DNA of 58,061 nucleotides from Moheibacter sp035515075 (GTDB taxonomy: Bacteria; Bacteroidota; Bacteroidia; Flavobacteriales; Weeksellaceae). The notes below the pieces were generated by a model. It had not been told where the DNA came from. It saw only the letters and a list, made by a program, of their open reading frames with translations, and searched no databases. The position numbers and the translations under genes were made by a program. The DNA lies in the NCBI GenBank assembly GCA_035515075.1, contig DATJBZ010000035.1, positions 1-58,061 on the forward strand, in the 5' to 3' direction. Shown here piece by piece: positions 43,135-50,169 of the stretch. Position 1 is the stretch's first letter; each line of letters starts with the position of its first letter.

Positions 43135-43252
43135 GCTATTGTTCTTTATATCAATTTTTACAGACGGCGAAAATACAATAATTCTATCAATTTGAAAATC
43201 TGTTCGTCAGAAATTTCATTTTTAATCAAGCAATTGCACCAATCGGAACCAA

Positions 43253-43834
43253 TTACTGATCTTCTTCTTCGTAAAACTTGATTCCGTGGTTGTTGAACAA
43301 CATGTATTCCGTCAAATCATCTTTGGCTTCCAAACCATCATTGGCCTGCAAAGAATCGCCCGTTTTTGTGATGATGTACACAGTGTCTTGGGTGAAAATC
43401 TTCCTTTCTTTTTTGTTCCAAAACAATTGTTGGGTCTTCAAGGTGTCGCCGACTTCGTTGATGACCACTACATCGCCTCGGCCTTCGTACCAACCTTTGA
43501 TGTCGTTGGTCAAAGCCCAATTTGCACGCAAATAACCAGGAGAATCAATGCTTTTGGTATAAAAATTCAGTTCCAAGCCTTTTGAAAACAAAGTATAAGG
43601 CGTGTCAACCATGCCGAATTCTTCAATCAAATCGGCCAATAAATTGATTTTGATGAAACCCGAATCTTTGAACACGACTTCTGCATTGACCAAAGTTCTT
43701 GTCGGAATGTTTTTGTTCTGATCGGTCAGTTCGACATCTTCAAATTTGGCACAAGCCAAAACAAGACCCAAGCCTAAAAAAGGCAAATACCGTTTGCGGA
43801 AAAATAAATTGACCATGGATTTTTGCCCCAACAT
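43253..43834 (-). CDS. lptC: LptC-like LPS export protein
   Basis: A 193-residue inner-membrane protein resembling LptC, which joins the LptB2FG transporter to the periplasmic LptA bridge. Short basic N-terminus, then one hydrophobic segment (YLPFLGLGLVLAC) that ends in a lipobox-like LAC. The rest is a beta-jelly-roll LptC domain (PTRTLVNAEVVFKDSG; YTLFSKGLELNFYTK; KGWYEGRGDVVVINE). ATG 43834 and Met7 (43816) are both possible starts. It lies 10 bp after the outer-membrane protein gene and 118 bp before the isomerase gene, an order common in Bacteroidota. Confidence 0.8.
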   Translation of the reverse strand: MLGQKSMVNLFFRKRYLPFLGLGLVLACAKFEDVELTDQNKNIPTRTLVNAEVVFKDSGFIKINLLADLIEEFGMVDTPYTLFSKGLELNFYTKSIDSPGYLRANWALTNDIKGWYEGRGDVVVINEVGDTLKTQQLFWNKKERKIFTQDTVYIITKTGDSLQANDGLEAKDDLTEYMLFNNHGIKFYEEEDQ

Positions 43835-43844
43835 CCTCGTTTGA

Positions 43845-45113
43845 TTAGTCGATCATGCGTTTTCTAAACCACATGTCGTTCAATGTGAAACCGATTTTTA
43901 GGTTGGCAAAACTTTCTTTGACCGCCCTGTTTTTCGCAGTGCCCATTTGTCCAAATTCACCAGAGAAGTTCAATACCGAAGCATCGCGGTCTTTGCCAAT
44001 TGGCAAGCCCATCCCAATGCTCAAACCGTATTTGTTGATGTCATTGCCGTCCACTTTGATGGGGGTTTTTTCGTAAAATCCACCCATGCGGTAGGTCACA
44101 CGGTCAAAATAACTTTTGTAGCTGTTGAAATTCGGGATCCAAAAACCACCTGCAGAAATGCGCATGCTGTTTTCTAAGGCGGAATTGGGTGAGTTTTCAA
44201 ATGAGAACTTGCTCCAATCGCCCCAATCCAATTGTGCACCAATCATCCAATGCAAATCTTTTCGGTAAGAAGCCCCCAAACTCAACGTTTGTGGTAGTTT
44301 CAAGTCGCCATGGAAACGGCTGTATTGAACCGTATCCAAGCCGCCTGGTGTCAAATCCACAACAGCGTAGGTGGTGGTCATGTTGACAATGCTCGCATTG
44401 ACGTTGGCGCCTAAAGTATACGTTAACCCAAGGTCCAACTTGTTTTTGTTGGCCAAGGTTTTGGAATAAGTGGCACCTGCTGTGAATTGAAAACCGCTCA
44501 ATTCTGCTTCAAATGCATAATCTGTATTCAGGGCCAAATCTTGTGTGGAAATGACTTGGTTTCTTTCCATGTCACCAAAAAGGTAGTTCACACGCAAGCC
44601 CAAAGAAATTTCTGGACTGACGTTGTATGCCCCCATGAAGTGCAGGGAGTTGATCCCTCCACTGCCACTGAATGCTTTGTGGTAGTTGACTTGGTCGTTC
44701 TCGGCATAAGCGCCTAAATCATAACCAATGGAAGAGTAAGGTTGAAAACCAAATCCTGCTCTGGCTTTGTCACCCACTGGAAAAGCCAATGAGATATTGG
44801 AAATATAGGTGGTACTTTTTTTCGATCGATTGTTGGCGTCTTTGAATTGGCTCAAATTGGTATTGGTGCCAAATTCAAAAGAAGTCATCCGCAAATTTCG
44901 GTTGGCGGCTGGATTGAAAAAGTTCGCACTGGAATGATAAGGATTGGTCGGAATCACCGAAAGGCCACCCATGCCAGCTTGTTCAATGTTGCTGTCAAAT
45001 AATACAGTTCCTATGCCATAAGAGGAATAAGGGGAGATAGAGGTGCTTTGTGCGTTCAAAGTAAAAGCCAAACCAAACAAACCTAAAAAGGCTGAAACAT
45101 TCTTCAATTTCAT
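43845..45113 (-). CDS. Outer-membrane beta-barrel protein (OmpP1/FadL-like)
   Basis: A 422-residue predicted outer-membrane protein with a signal peptide (1-21, LFGLAFTLNAQ). Alternating aromatic/hydrophobic strands run through to the C-terminus (SLGLRVNYLFGD; LDLGLTYTLGANV; LSIGMGLPIGKD; LKIGFTLNDMWF). NPAANR near 68-73 is a turn typical for FadL/OmpP1-like or Bacteroidota long-barrel proteins that precede LptC genes. The ligand is unknown. It is probably the first gene of an OMP-lptC pair. Confidence 0.8.
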   Translation of the reverse strand: MKLKNVSAFLGLFGLAFTLNAQSTSISPYSSYGIGTVLFDSNIEQAGMGGLSVIPTNPYHSSANFFNPAANRNLRMTSFEFGTNTNLSQFKDANNRSKKSTTYISNISLAFPVGDKARAGFGFQPYSSIGYDLGAYAENDQVNYHKAFSGSGGINSLHFMGAYNVSPEISLGLRVNYLFGDMERNQVISTQDLALNTDYAFEAELSGFQFTAGATYSKTLANKNKLDLGLTYTLGANVNASIVNMTTTYAVVDLTPGGLDTVQYSRFHGDLKLPQTLSLGASYRKDLHWMIGAQLDWGDWSKFSFENSPNSALENSMRISAGGFWIPNFNSYKSYFDRVTYRMGGFYEKTPIKVDGNDINKYGLSIGMGLPIGKDRDASVLNFSGEFGQMGTAKNRAVKESFANLKIGFTLNDMWFRKRMID

Positions 45114-45259
45114 GCGTATAGAATATCAATTCAATTTGCAAATATGATGATTAGATTGGAAACTGCAAAAACCGATCAAGGAATTGCTTGTTAATGAACT
45201 ATTAAAGTTTGCTGCTTTGGGCTGGGAGAAAAAATATTTCACAGAAATTGAAAATAAAT

Positions 45260-45289
45260 TTTGGTAGATATAAAAATGTGCTATATTTG
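45260..45289 (+). promoter_or_regulatory. Promoter of tRNA-Phe
   Basis: TTTG at 45260-45263, 18 bp, then TATATTTG at 45282-45289, 16 bp before the tRNA. The TTTGGTAGA around the -33 element is also found before tRNA-Asp. Confidence 0.7.
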
Positions 45290-45305
45290 CAGTCCCAAAA
45301 GAGTA

Positions 45306-45378
45306 GGTGCCTTAGCTCAGTTGGTAGAGCAAAGGACTGAAAATCCTTGTGTCCCTGGTTCGATTCCTGGAGGCACCA
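45306..45378 (+). tRNA. tRNA-Phe (GAA)
   Basis: A 73-nt cloverleaf. Acceptor GGTGCCT/AGGCACC, D arm with AGCTCAGTTGGTAGAGC, anticodon arm AAGGA-CTGAAAA-TCCTT with GAA at 45339-45341, and T loop TTCGATT. The discriminator is A; CCA is not encoded. Confidence 0.95.
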
Positions 45379-45384
45379 CTTACT

Positions 45385-45420
45385 AAAAAAAGCCTTGATT
45401 GTTTCAATCGAGGCTTTTTT
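45385..45420. terminator. Terminator of tRNA-Phe, probably bidirectional
   Basis: AAAAAAGCCTTGATT pairs with AATCGAGGCTTTTTT (one G-T pair). It also ends the convergent ABC transporter gene at 45437. Confidence 0.8.
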
Positions 45421-45436
45421 GATGCGTTCAATTTTG

Positions 45437-47131
45437 CTAAATTAATTTCGGAATGGCTTCGATCAAAGCTTGTGTATAAGCGGTTTGCGGCTGTGCGTAA
45501 ATTTGATCCGCTTCGCCCAATTCCATTTGTTGACCATGCTGCATCACCAACAATTGATCGCTCATGTATTTGACCACCGCCAAATCATGCGAAATGAAAA
45601 TATAGGTCAAGCCAAATTCCGCTTTCAAATCATTCAACAAATTCAACACTTGCGCTTGTACGGAAACATCCAAGGCAGAAACGCTTTCATCACAAACAAT
45701 GAATTGAGGTTCTACTGCCAAAGCACGGGCAATGCCAATTCTTTGCCGTTGTCCACCCGAAAATTCGTGCGGATATTTGTTCAGATCATGCGCAGACAAG
45801 CCGACTTTCTCCAGCAAAACCGCTGCACGCTGATTCCTTTCTGTTTTATTTTTACCGATGCCGTGGACTTCCATGGGCGCGTTCAGGATTTCACGGATGG
45901 TCATTTTGGGGTTCAAACTCGAATAAGGATCTTGGAAAATGATTTGAATGTTTTTTCTCAATTCTCTGATTTCTGATTTTGAAAACAGGGTGATGTCTTT
46001 GCCTTGGTAGAAAATTTCGCCTTGGCTGGGCTTTTCCAACAACAGCATGGTGCGGCTCAAAGTCGTTTTTCCGCTGCCCGATTCACCCACCAAGCCCAGG
46101 GTTTCTCCAGGATACACCTTGAAGTTCATGTCATCCACCGCTTTGACCACTTGCGTGTTTTTCCCTAAAAAATTAGGAGAAGTGTGAAAATATTTGGACA
46201 AATTCCTGACTTCTAAAATTGGGCTTTGCTGGTACAATTTCTTGTGAAAGGCTGACCGTTCTTGGTCGGTATAGATTTCGGCTTGGTAATTTTTATCTTG
46301 TAAATAGGCCGAAATCGTGGGCATTCTTTTGTAGCGAATCGACAAAGGAGGGCGACAAGCAATCAGGCCCTTGGTGTATTGTGCTTTGGGATGGTGGAAA
46401 ATTTCTTGAACAGTCCCTTGTTCGATAATTTTTCCCCGAAACATCACCACAACTTCATCACAAATCTCCGCAATGACGCCCAAATCATGTGAAATGAAAA
46501 TGCAGCTCATGTCGCTTTCTTGCTGTAATGTTTGGATCAACTCCAAGATCGCGCGTTGCACAGTCACGTCCAAAGCGGTGGTGGGTTCGTCCGCGATTAA
46601 CACTTTGGGTTCACAGCTGATGGCCATCGCAATCATGACCCGCTGTCTTTGTCCGCCCGACAATTCATGCGGATAAGCACGGTAGATTCGTTCTGGGTCG
46701 GGCAACAATACTTTTTGAAACAAGGCCATGACCTTTTCTTTGGCTTTTTTCGGAGACAATTTCAAATGCAGTCGAATGGCTTCTTCGACCTGTTCGCCGC
46801 AACGAATGCTGGGATTGAGGGACGTCATCGGCTCTTGAAAAATCATGCTGATTTCTTTGCCACGGTATTTTCTGTGGTCCTCTTGGTTCAAACGCAACAA
46901 ATCAATGGAAGTTTGTCCGTCATGGAAAAGGATTTGGCTTTCAGCTGAAGTTTTGGCGTTTTTAGAAAGCAAGCCCATGATGGAAAGTGCCGTGATGGAT
47001 TTTCCTGAGCCCGATTCTCCGACCACGCCGATGGTTTTTCCTCTGGGAATGGCGAAGCTGACCTTGTCCAAAATTTTCTTTTGACCAAAAGCCAACGATA
47101 GGTTGCGTATGTCAACGACGTGATTTTCCAC
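45437..47131 (-). CDS. Fused oligopeptide ABC transporter ATPase (DppD-DppF type)
   Basis: A 564-residue cytoplasmic protein with two complete ATPase domains of the peptide-uptake class. Domain 1 has Walker A GESGSGKS (38-45), signature LSGGQRQRV and IADEPTTALDVT. Domain 2 starts near 285 with Walker A GESGSGKT, FSGGQRQRI and DESVSALDVS. Between them lies the typical oligopeptide-type C-terminal extension, but without the full Cys cluster of DppD. In E. coli YejF and GsiA are comparable fusions. No permease or binding-protein genes are adjacent, so partners must be elsewhere. Start is GTG at 47131. It stands alone between two tRNA genes. Confidence 0.92.
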   Translation of the reverse strand: MENHVVDIRNLSLAFGQKKILDKVSFAIPRGKTIGVVGESGSGKSITALSIMGLLSKNAKTSAESQILFHDGQTSIDLLRLNQEDHRKYRGKEISMIFQEPMTSLNPSIRCGEQVEEAIRLHLKLSPKKAKEKVMALFQKVLLPDPERIYRAYPHELSGGQRQRVMIAMAISCEPKVLIADEPTTALDVTVQRAILELIQTLQQESDMSCIFISHDLGVIAEICDEVVVMFRGKIIEQGTVQEIFHHPKAQYTKGLIACRPPLSIRYKRMPTISAYLQDKNYQAEIYTDQERSAFHKKLYQQSPILEVRNLSKYFHTSPNFLGKNTQVVKAVDDMNFKVYPGETLGLVGESGSGKTTLSRTMLLLEKPSQGEIFYQGKDITLFSKSEIRELRKNIQIIFQDPYSSLNPKMTIREILNAPMEVHGIGKNKTERNQRAAVLLEKVGLSAHDLNKYPHEFSGGQRQRIGIARALAVEPQFIVCDESVSALDVSVQAQVLNLLNDLKAEFGLTYIFISHDLAVVKYMSDQLLVMQHGQQMELGEADQIYAQPQTAYTQALIEAIPKLI

Positions 47132-47284
47132 GGATTTTCTTTTGAAATGAGCGACAATTTAAAACAATTTTATCTTTTGGTAAAATCTTTCATTTTTTTT
47201 AAAAATTTAACATCATGTCATTCAGCGTGTTGCTTTTTAAATTTGAATAAACTTTAAAATAAACGCATGCTTTCTTGAAAAAGA

Positions 47285-47315
47285 TTTGGTAGAGATGAAA
47301 TTTCACGTATATTTG
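47285..47315 (+). promoter_or_regulatory. Promoter of tRNA-Asp
   Basis: TTTG at 47285-47288, exactly 19 bp, then TATATTTG at 47308-47315; 16 bp to the tRNA. Confidence 0.7.
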
Positions 47316-47331
47316 CAAACCAAAACCAAAC

Positions 47332-47405
47332 GATCTGGTAGTTCAGTTGGTTAGAATACCTGCCTGTCACGCAGGTGGTCGCGGGTTCGAGTCCCGTCCA
47401 GATCG
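47332..47405 (+). tRNA. tRNA-Asp (GTC)
   Basis: A 74-nt cloverleaf. Acceptor GATCTGG/CCAGATC, anticodon arm CCTGC-CTGTCAC-GCAGG with GTC at 47366-47368, T arm GCGGGTTCGAGTCCCGT and discriminator G. CCA is not encoded. Confidence 0.95.
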
Positions 47406-47408
47406 CAT

Positions 47409-47437
47409 AAAGCACTTCAGCAATGAGGTGCTTTTTT
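47409..47437 (+). terminator. Terminator of tRNA-Asp
   Basis: AAAGCACTTCA-GCAA-TGAGGTGCTTT with one mismatch, followed by TTTT. Confidence 0.8.
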
Positions 47438-47471
47438 GCTTTGGTAGAAATACGCGCTATCGGGATGTGAA

Positions 47472-47527
47472 GTACTAAGTATCAGGTAGCGAGTATCAAG
47501 TACCAAGTACCAAGTACGGTGTATTAA
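47472..47527. repeat. 7-bp tandem array, GTAnnAA family (left copy)
   Basis: Eight consecutive heptamers, GTACTAA-GTATCAG-GTAGCGA and so on. They lie directly beside the 9-bp arrays and the glycosyltransferase remnant. The same family forms 30 units at 55436-55687. Confidence 0.9.
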
Positions 47528-48045
47528 GTTGGGTGGGAAACATCTCCCGCTTCTTCCACTTCTCTCACTTCTCTCACTTCTCCCACTTCTCCCACTTCTC
47601 CCACTTCGACAGGCTCAGTGTCCGCAGTGTCCGCAGTGTCCGTAGTGTCCGCAGTGTCCGAAGTATGAGTTTGTCGAAGCCACGAAAAAGTAGAGGACTG
47701 GGGATTCGGAATCTTTAATTTCTGCTTTCTACCCCCTAATTTCTGAATCAACGATTCATATTCTTCCAAGAGTGCATTCCATATGATTTGCTGTTCATAA
47801 CGGGATTGAATCATGGAGCGGGCATGGGTTTTCAATGTTTCATAATGGGTTTTGTCGCTGTACAGTTTGTGCATGGCTTGTGAAAGGGCAGCAGTATTTT
47901 TAACTGGAATGATGCTGCCATTTTTTTCTTCCACTATGATTTCATTGCATCCATTGATATTGGACACGATGCTCGGTAATCCGATGTCGCGGATTTCTAA
48001 TCCATGACCGTTTGTAAGCAGTAACTGTTTAATAATAGAAATTAA
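47524..48045 (-). pseudogene. C-terminal remnant of a family-4 glycosyltransferase
   Basis: The open frame runs from a stop at 48046 to 47524 without a credible start. Homology-like sequence begins abruptly at GLPSIVSNINGCNEIIVEE (about 47982) and runs through the typical GT4 C-terminus (NGSIIPVKNTAALSQAMHKL; the Tyr-rich final helix near LLEEYESLIQ). The preceding residues (LLLTNGHGLEIRDI) do not fit the family. After about 47735 the frame runs into 9-bp repeats, producing an artificial tail of Asp-Thr-Ala and Val-Gly-Glu repeats. The N-terminal domain and most of the nucleotide-sugar domain are missing, so I treat it as a broken gene. Confidence 0.75.
47553..47679. repeat. 9-bp tandem arrays around a CTTCGACAGGCTCAG motif
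   Basis: Six units of CTCCCACTT type (47553-47606), the 15-bp motif CTTCGACAGGCTCAG (47604-47618), five units of CAGTGTCCG type (47616-47660), and an imperfect inverted copy TGAGTTTGTCGAAG (47666-47679). The layout parallels the island at 360-641. Confidence 0.88.
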
Positions 48046-48060
48046 TTAAGCATGCACGCA

Positions 48061-48095
48061 AATCTAATGTCTAGCGTCTAAATTCTAATCTCTAC
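48061..48095. repeat. 7-bp tandem array, nnTCTnn family (left copy)
   Basis: Five heptamers: AATCTAA, TGTCTAG, CGTCTAA, ATTCTAA, TCTCTAC. They lie between the glycosyltransferase remnant and the ferredoxin stop. Ten units of the same family are at 55985-56054. Confidence 0.75.
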
Positions 48096-48104
48096 TTAAG
48101 ACAA

Positions 48105-48437
48105 CTAAGACTCAGGCGCCAACTCAATCACCAAACCATCCAAATCTTCGGTAATGTGCAATTGACAGCTCAAACGGCTATTTTCTTTGACGTGGAAGGC
48201 TTCTGACAGCATCGCTTCTTCCTCATCTTCCATTGGAGGGACATCTACGTTGTCAGAAAGGACATAGCATTGACAAGAAGCACACATCGCCATGCCGCCA
48301 CAAATCCCAATGCTTCCTTCGGGTGCCAATTCATACGCGCGAATCAACTCCATGACATTCATGGACATGTCGGTGGGCGCATCTACTTGGTGGGTAGTGC
48401 CTTCTCGATCGATGATGGTAATTTGTACGTCAGCCAT
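48105..48437 (-). CDS. 2Fe-2S ferredoxin (adrenodoxin type)
   Basis: A 110-residue soluble electron carrier. The cluster ligands are the C-x5-C-x2-C motif CGGMAMCASC (about residues 45-54) and a fourth Cys in SRLSCQLHI (about 92-97), the adrenodoxin/Isc-ferredoxin pattern. The surrounding acidic stretch PPMEDEEEAML fits partner binding. I start at ATG 48437 (MADVQITIIDREG); the longer frame to 48479 would add 14 residues and overlap queE. It is 38 bp downstream of queE on the same strand. Partners might include Fe-S assembly or a P450/oxygenase; none is in the window. Confidence 0.92.
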   Translation of the reverse strand: MADVQITIIDREGTTHQVDAPTDMSMNVMELIRAYELAPEGSIGICGGMAMCASCQCYVLSDNVDVPPMEDEEEAMLSEAFHVKENSRLSCQLHITEDLDGLVIELAPES

Positions 48438-48475
48438 ATTTTTTGATTTGATGAATGATAAAAATAAGAAATGGA

Positions 48476-49123
48476 TCAAGGAATGTCCAAATATTTATGG
48501 GTTTGCACTGAAACTTGCCACTTGGGATGTTCTTTGACATAATCGACCAAAGCTGCCGTCATCGTGTCTTTTTTGCTCCATTCAACTTGAAGGTACAATT
48601 TGCATGCTGTAGAAACTTGGGCAGCATATTTTTCCGCAAACTTAAAGTCATCGTGGTTGTAAATGATGCATTTCAATTCGTTGGCTTGTGCCAAAACATC
48701 TTCTTTGGGCAAAGCCAACTTCTTCGGCGACAAAGTAATCCAATCCAATTGTCCACTCAAATGATAAGCACCTGAAGTTTCAATATGGATTTTGGCGCCC
48801 AAAGCTTTCAATTCAGCCGTTAAAAAATCCAAATTCCATAGCAAAGGCTCTCCGCCGGTGATCACAATCGTATCACAGCTTTCCACCGCTGTTTTTGCCA
48901 AAGCTTTCATATCGGTCAACGGATGTTGGTCCGCATCCCAACTGTCTTTGACATCGCACCAATGGCAACCGACATCACAACCGCCCAAACGAATGAAATA
49001 CGTCGCTTTTCCCGTATGCGCGCCTTCGCCTTGCAGGGTATAAAAATGTTCCATGACGGGCAACATTTTCCCTTCTGCCAAAAGCAATTGCTGACTCTCG
49101 TCTAAAGCGTGAATGGTCATCAT
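48476..49123 (-). CDS. queE: 7-carboxy-7-deazaguanine synthase
   Basis: Radical SAM enzyme that rearranges 6-carboxytetrahydropterin to 7-carboxy-7-deazaguanine in queuosine synthesis, the step after QueD. The protein has 215 residues. YTLQGEGAHTGKATYFIRL (28-46) and the QueE-specific cluster motif C-x3-C-x2-C (GGCDVGCHWCD; Cys49, Cys53, Cys56) are clear, as is VITGGEPLL. I start at ATG 49123, where ATGATGA overlaps the folD stop; the longer open frame to 49213 lies within folD and is not plausible. The overlap implies coupling to folD. A ferredoxin gene follows and could supply electrons, which is inference. Confidence 0.93.
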   Translation of the reverse strand: MMTIHALDESQQLLLAEGKMLPVMEHFYTLQGEGAHTGKATYFIRLGGCDVGCHWCDVKDSWDADQHPLTDMKALAKTAVESCDTIVITGGEPLLWNLDFLTAELKALGAKIHIETSGAYHLSGQLDWITLSPKKLALPKEDVLAQANELKCIIYNHDDFKFAEKYAAQVSTACKLYLQVEWSKKDTMTAALVDYVKEHPKWQVSVQTHKYLDIP

Positions 49124-49995
49124 TTTACATTGTTCTTGTAAGCCAATAAAGTGTTTTTCAGCAACATGGCTCGGGTCATCGGTCCTACGCCACCAGGAAC
49201 AGGTGTGATCCAAGAAGCCTTGTCTTTTACTTCGTCAAAGTCCACATCACCGACCAATTGATAGCCTTTTTCAGAATCATCGTCCACACGGGTAATGCCC
49301 ACGTCAATAACGACCGCTCCTTCTTTGATCATGTCCGCTTTTAGAAAACCAGGAACACCCAAAGCGGTAATCACGATGTCTGCATGCTGGGTAAATTCAG
49401 ACAAATTTTCGGTATTGCTGTGTGTCAAAGTCACGGTGGAGTTGCCTGGGAAATCCTTTCTTCCCATCAAAATGCTCATCGGACGACCGACAATTCGGCT
49501 TCGACCAATGATCACGGCATGTTTTCCTTTGGTAGGAATTTCATAGCGCTCCAACATCTCCAAAATACCAAAAGGCGTAGCCGGCAAAAAGGTACTCATG
49601 TCCAAGGCCATTTTTCCGAAATTCTCAGGATGAAACCCATCGACATCTCGTTTTGGATTGATGGCTTCAATGATTTTTTCTTGGTCAATTTGTTTGGGCA
49701 AAGGCAACTGAACGATGAAGCCGTCCAAGTCCTTTTCGGTATTCAATTTTTCGATGATTTCCAGCAATTCTGTTTGAGAAACGGTATTGGGCAATTTCAC
49801 CAAAGAAGAGTGGAAGCCGACTTGCTCACAATCTTTGATTTTGTTGTTGACGTAAGTTTGGCTGGCGCCGTCGTTGCCGACCAAAATTGCGGCCAAATGC
49901 GGTTGTCTTTTGCCTTCTTTTCTTGCGTTGTCCACCGCTTCCTTGATTTCTTGTTTGATCTCTCTTGCGAGTTTGATTCCATCCAGAATTTGCAT
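49120..49995 (-). CDS. folD: Bifunctional methylenetetrahydrofolate dehydrogenase/cyclohydrolase
   Basis: Interconverts 5,10-methylene- and 10-formyl-tetrahydrofolate. The protein has 291 residues from ATG 49995 (MQILDGIKLAREIKQEI); an ATG at 50022 lies upstream of the promoter box and is rejected. Family segments: GNDGASQTYVNNKIKDCEQVG with the catalytic Tyr and Lys, VQLPLPKQID, KRDVDGFHPENFGKM, PATPFGILEML, and the NADP loop VIGRSRIVGRPMSILM. The C-terminal PVPGGVGPMTRAMLL is intact. It is first in a unit with queE and probably ferredoxin. Two spaced dyads precede the promoter. Confidence 0.96.
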   Translation of the reverse strand: MQILDGIKLAREIKQEIKEAVDNARKEGKRQPHLAAILVGNDGASQTYVNNKIKDCEQVGFHSSLVKLPNTVSQTELLEIIEKLNTEKDLDGFIVQLPLPKQIDQEKIIEAINPKRDVDGFHPENFGKMALDMSTFLPATPFGILEMLERYEIPTKGKHAVIIGRSRIVGRPMSILMGRKDFPGNSTVTLTHSNTENLSEFTQHADIVITALGVPGFLKADMIKEGAVVIDVGITRVDDDSEKGYQLVGDVDFDEVKDKASWITPVPGGVGPMTRAMLLKNTLLAYKNNVK

Positions 49996-50009
49996 ACCAA
50001 AATTTTTGG

Positions 50010-50017
50010 CAAATATA
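50010..50017 (-). promoter_or_regulatory. -7 element of folD
   Basis: Minus strand TATATTTG, 14 bp before ATG 49995, giving a very short leader. There is no TTG at the usual -33 distance; a dyad occupies that region. Confidence 0.55.
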
Positions 50018-50024
50018 GGCATCT

Positions 50025-50071
50025 TTCAAGTCTTTGAGAAGACGAAGTGCCATAGATTTCAAATCTTTGAA
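50025..50071. promoter_or_regulatory. Two dyads 33 bp apart upstream of folD
   Basis: TTCAAGTCTTTGAG at 50025-50038 and TTCAAATCTTTGAA at 50058-50071. The second has perfect 6-bp arms around TC and the first differs at two bases. The 33-bp offset equals about three helical turns, so a regulator could bind both on one DNA face. Confidence 0.45.
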
Positions 50072-50113
50072 CAAGAAAACTGGTGATGGCGGTTGAAATT
50101 TTTAAGGGGAACA

Positions 50114-50151
50114 ACAAAAAACCCGTTAAGAAAACTTAACGGGTTTTGTTT
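50114..50151 (-). terminator. Terminator of the aconitase gene
   Basis: AAAACCCGTTAAG-TTTT-CTTAACGGGTTTTTT on the minus strand, 19 bp after the stop. The strong 13-bp stem may also work from the other side. Confidence 0.9.
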
Positions 50152-50169
50152 ATCGCATCAACGAAGCAA

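Noticed and set aside
47132..48104. Insertion sequence or integrated element next to tRNA-Asp
   Set aside because: A tRNA 3' end is a common integration target, but I see no integrase, no transposase and no repeat of the tRNA 3' end. Only tandem repeats and a gene remnant are present.
49124..49213. N-terminal extension of queE
   Set aside because: It lies inside folD and has no family similarity. The ATGATGA overlap at the folD stop is the natural start.
49384..50037. A 217-codon frame opposite folD
   Set aside because: Shadow of folD with no recognisable domain. It also crosses the folD promoter and dyads.
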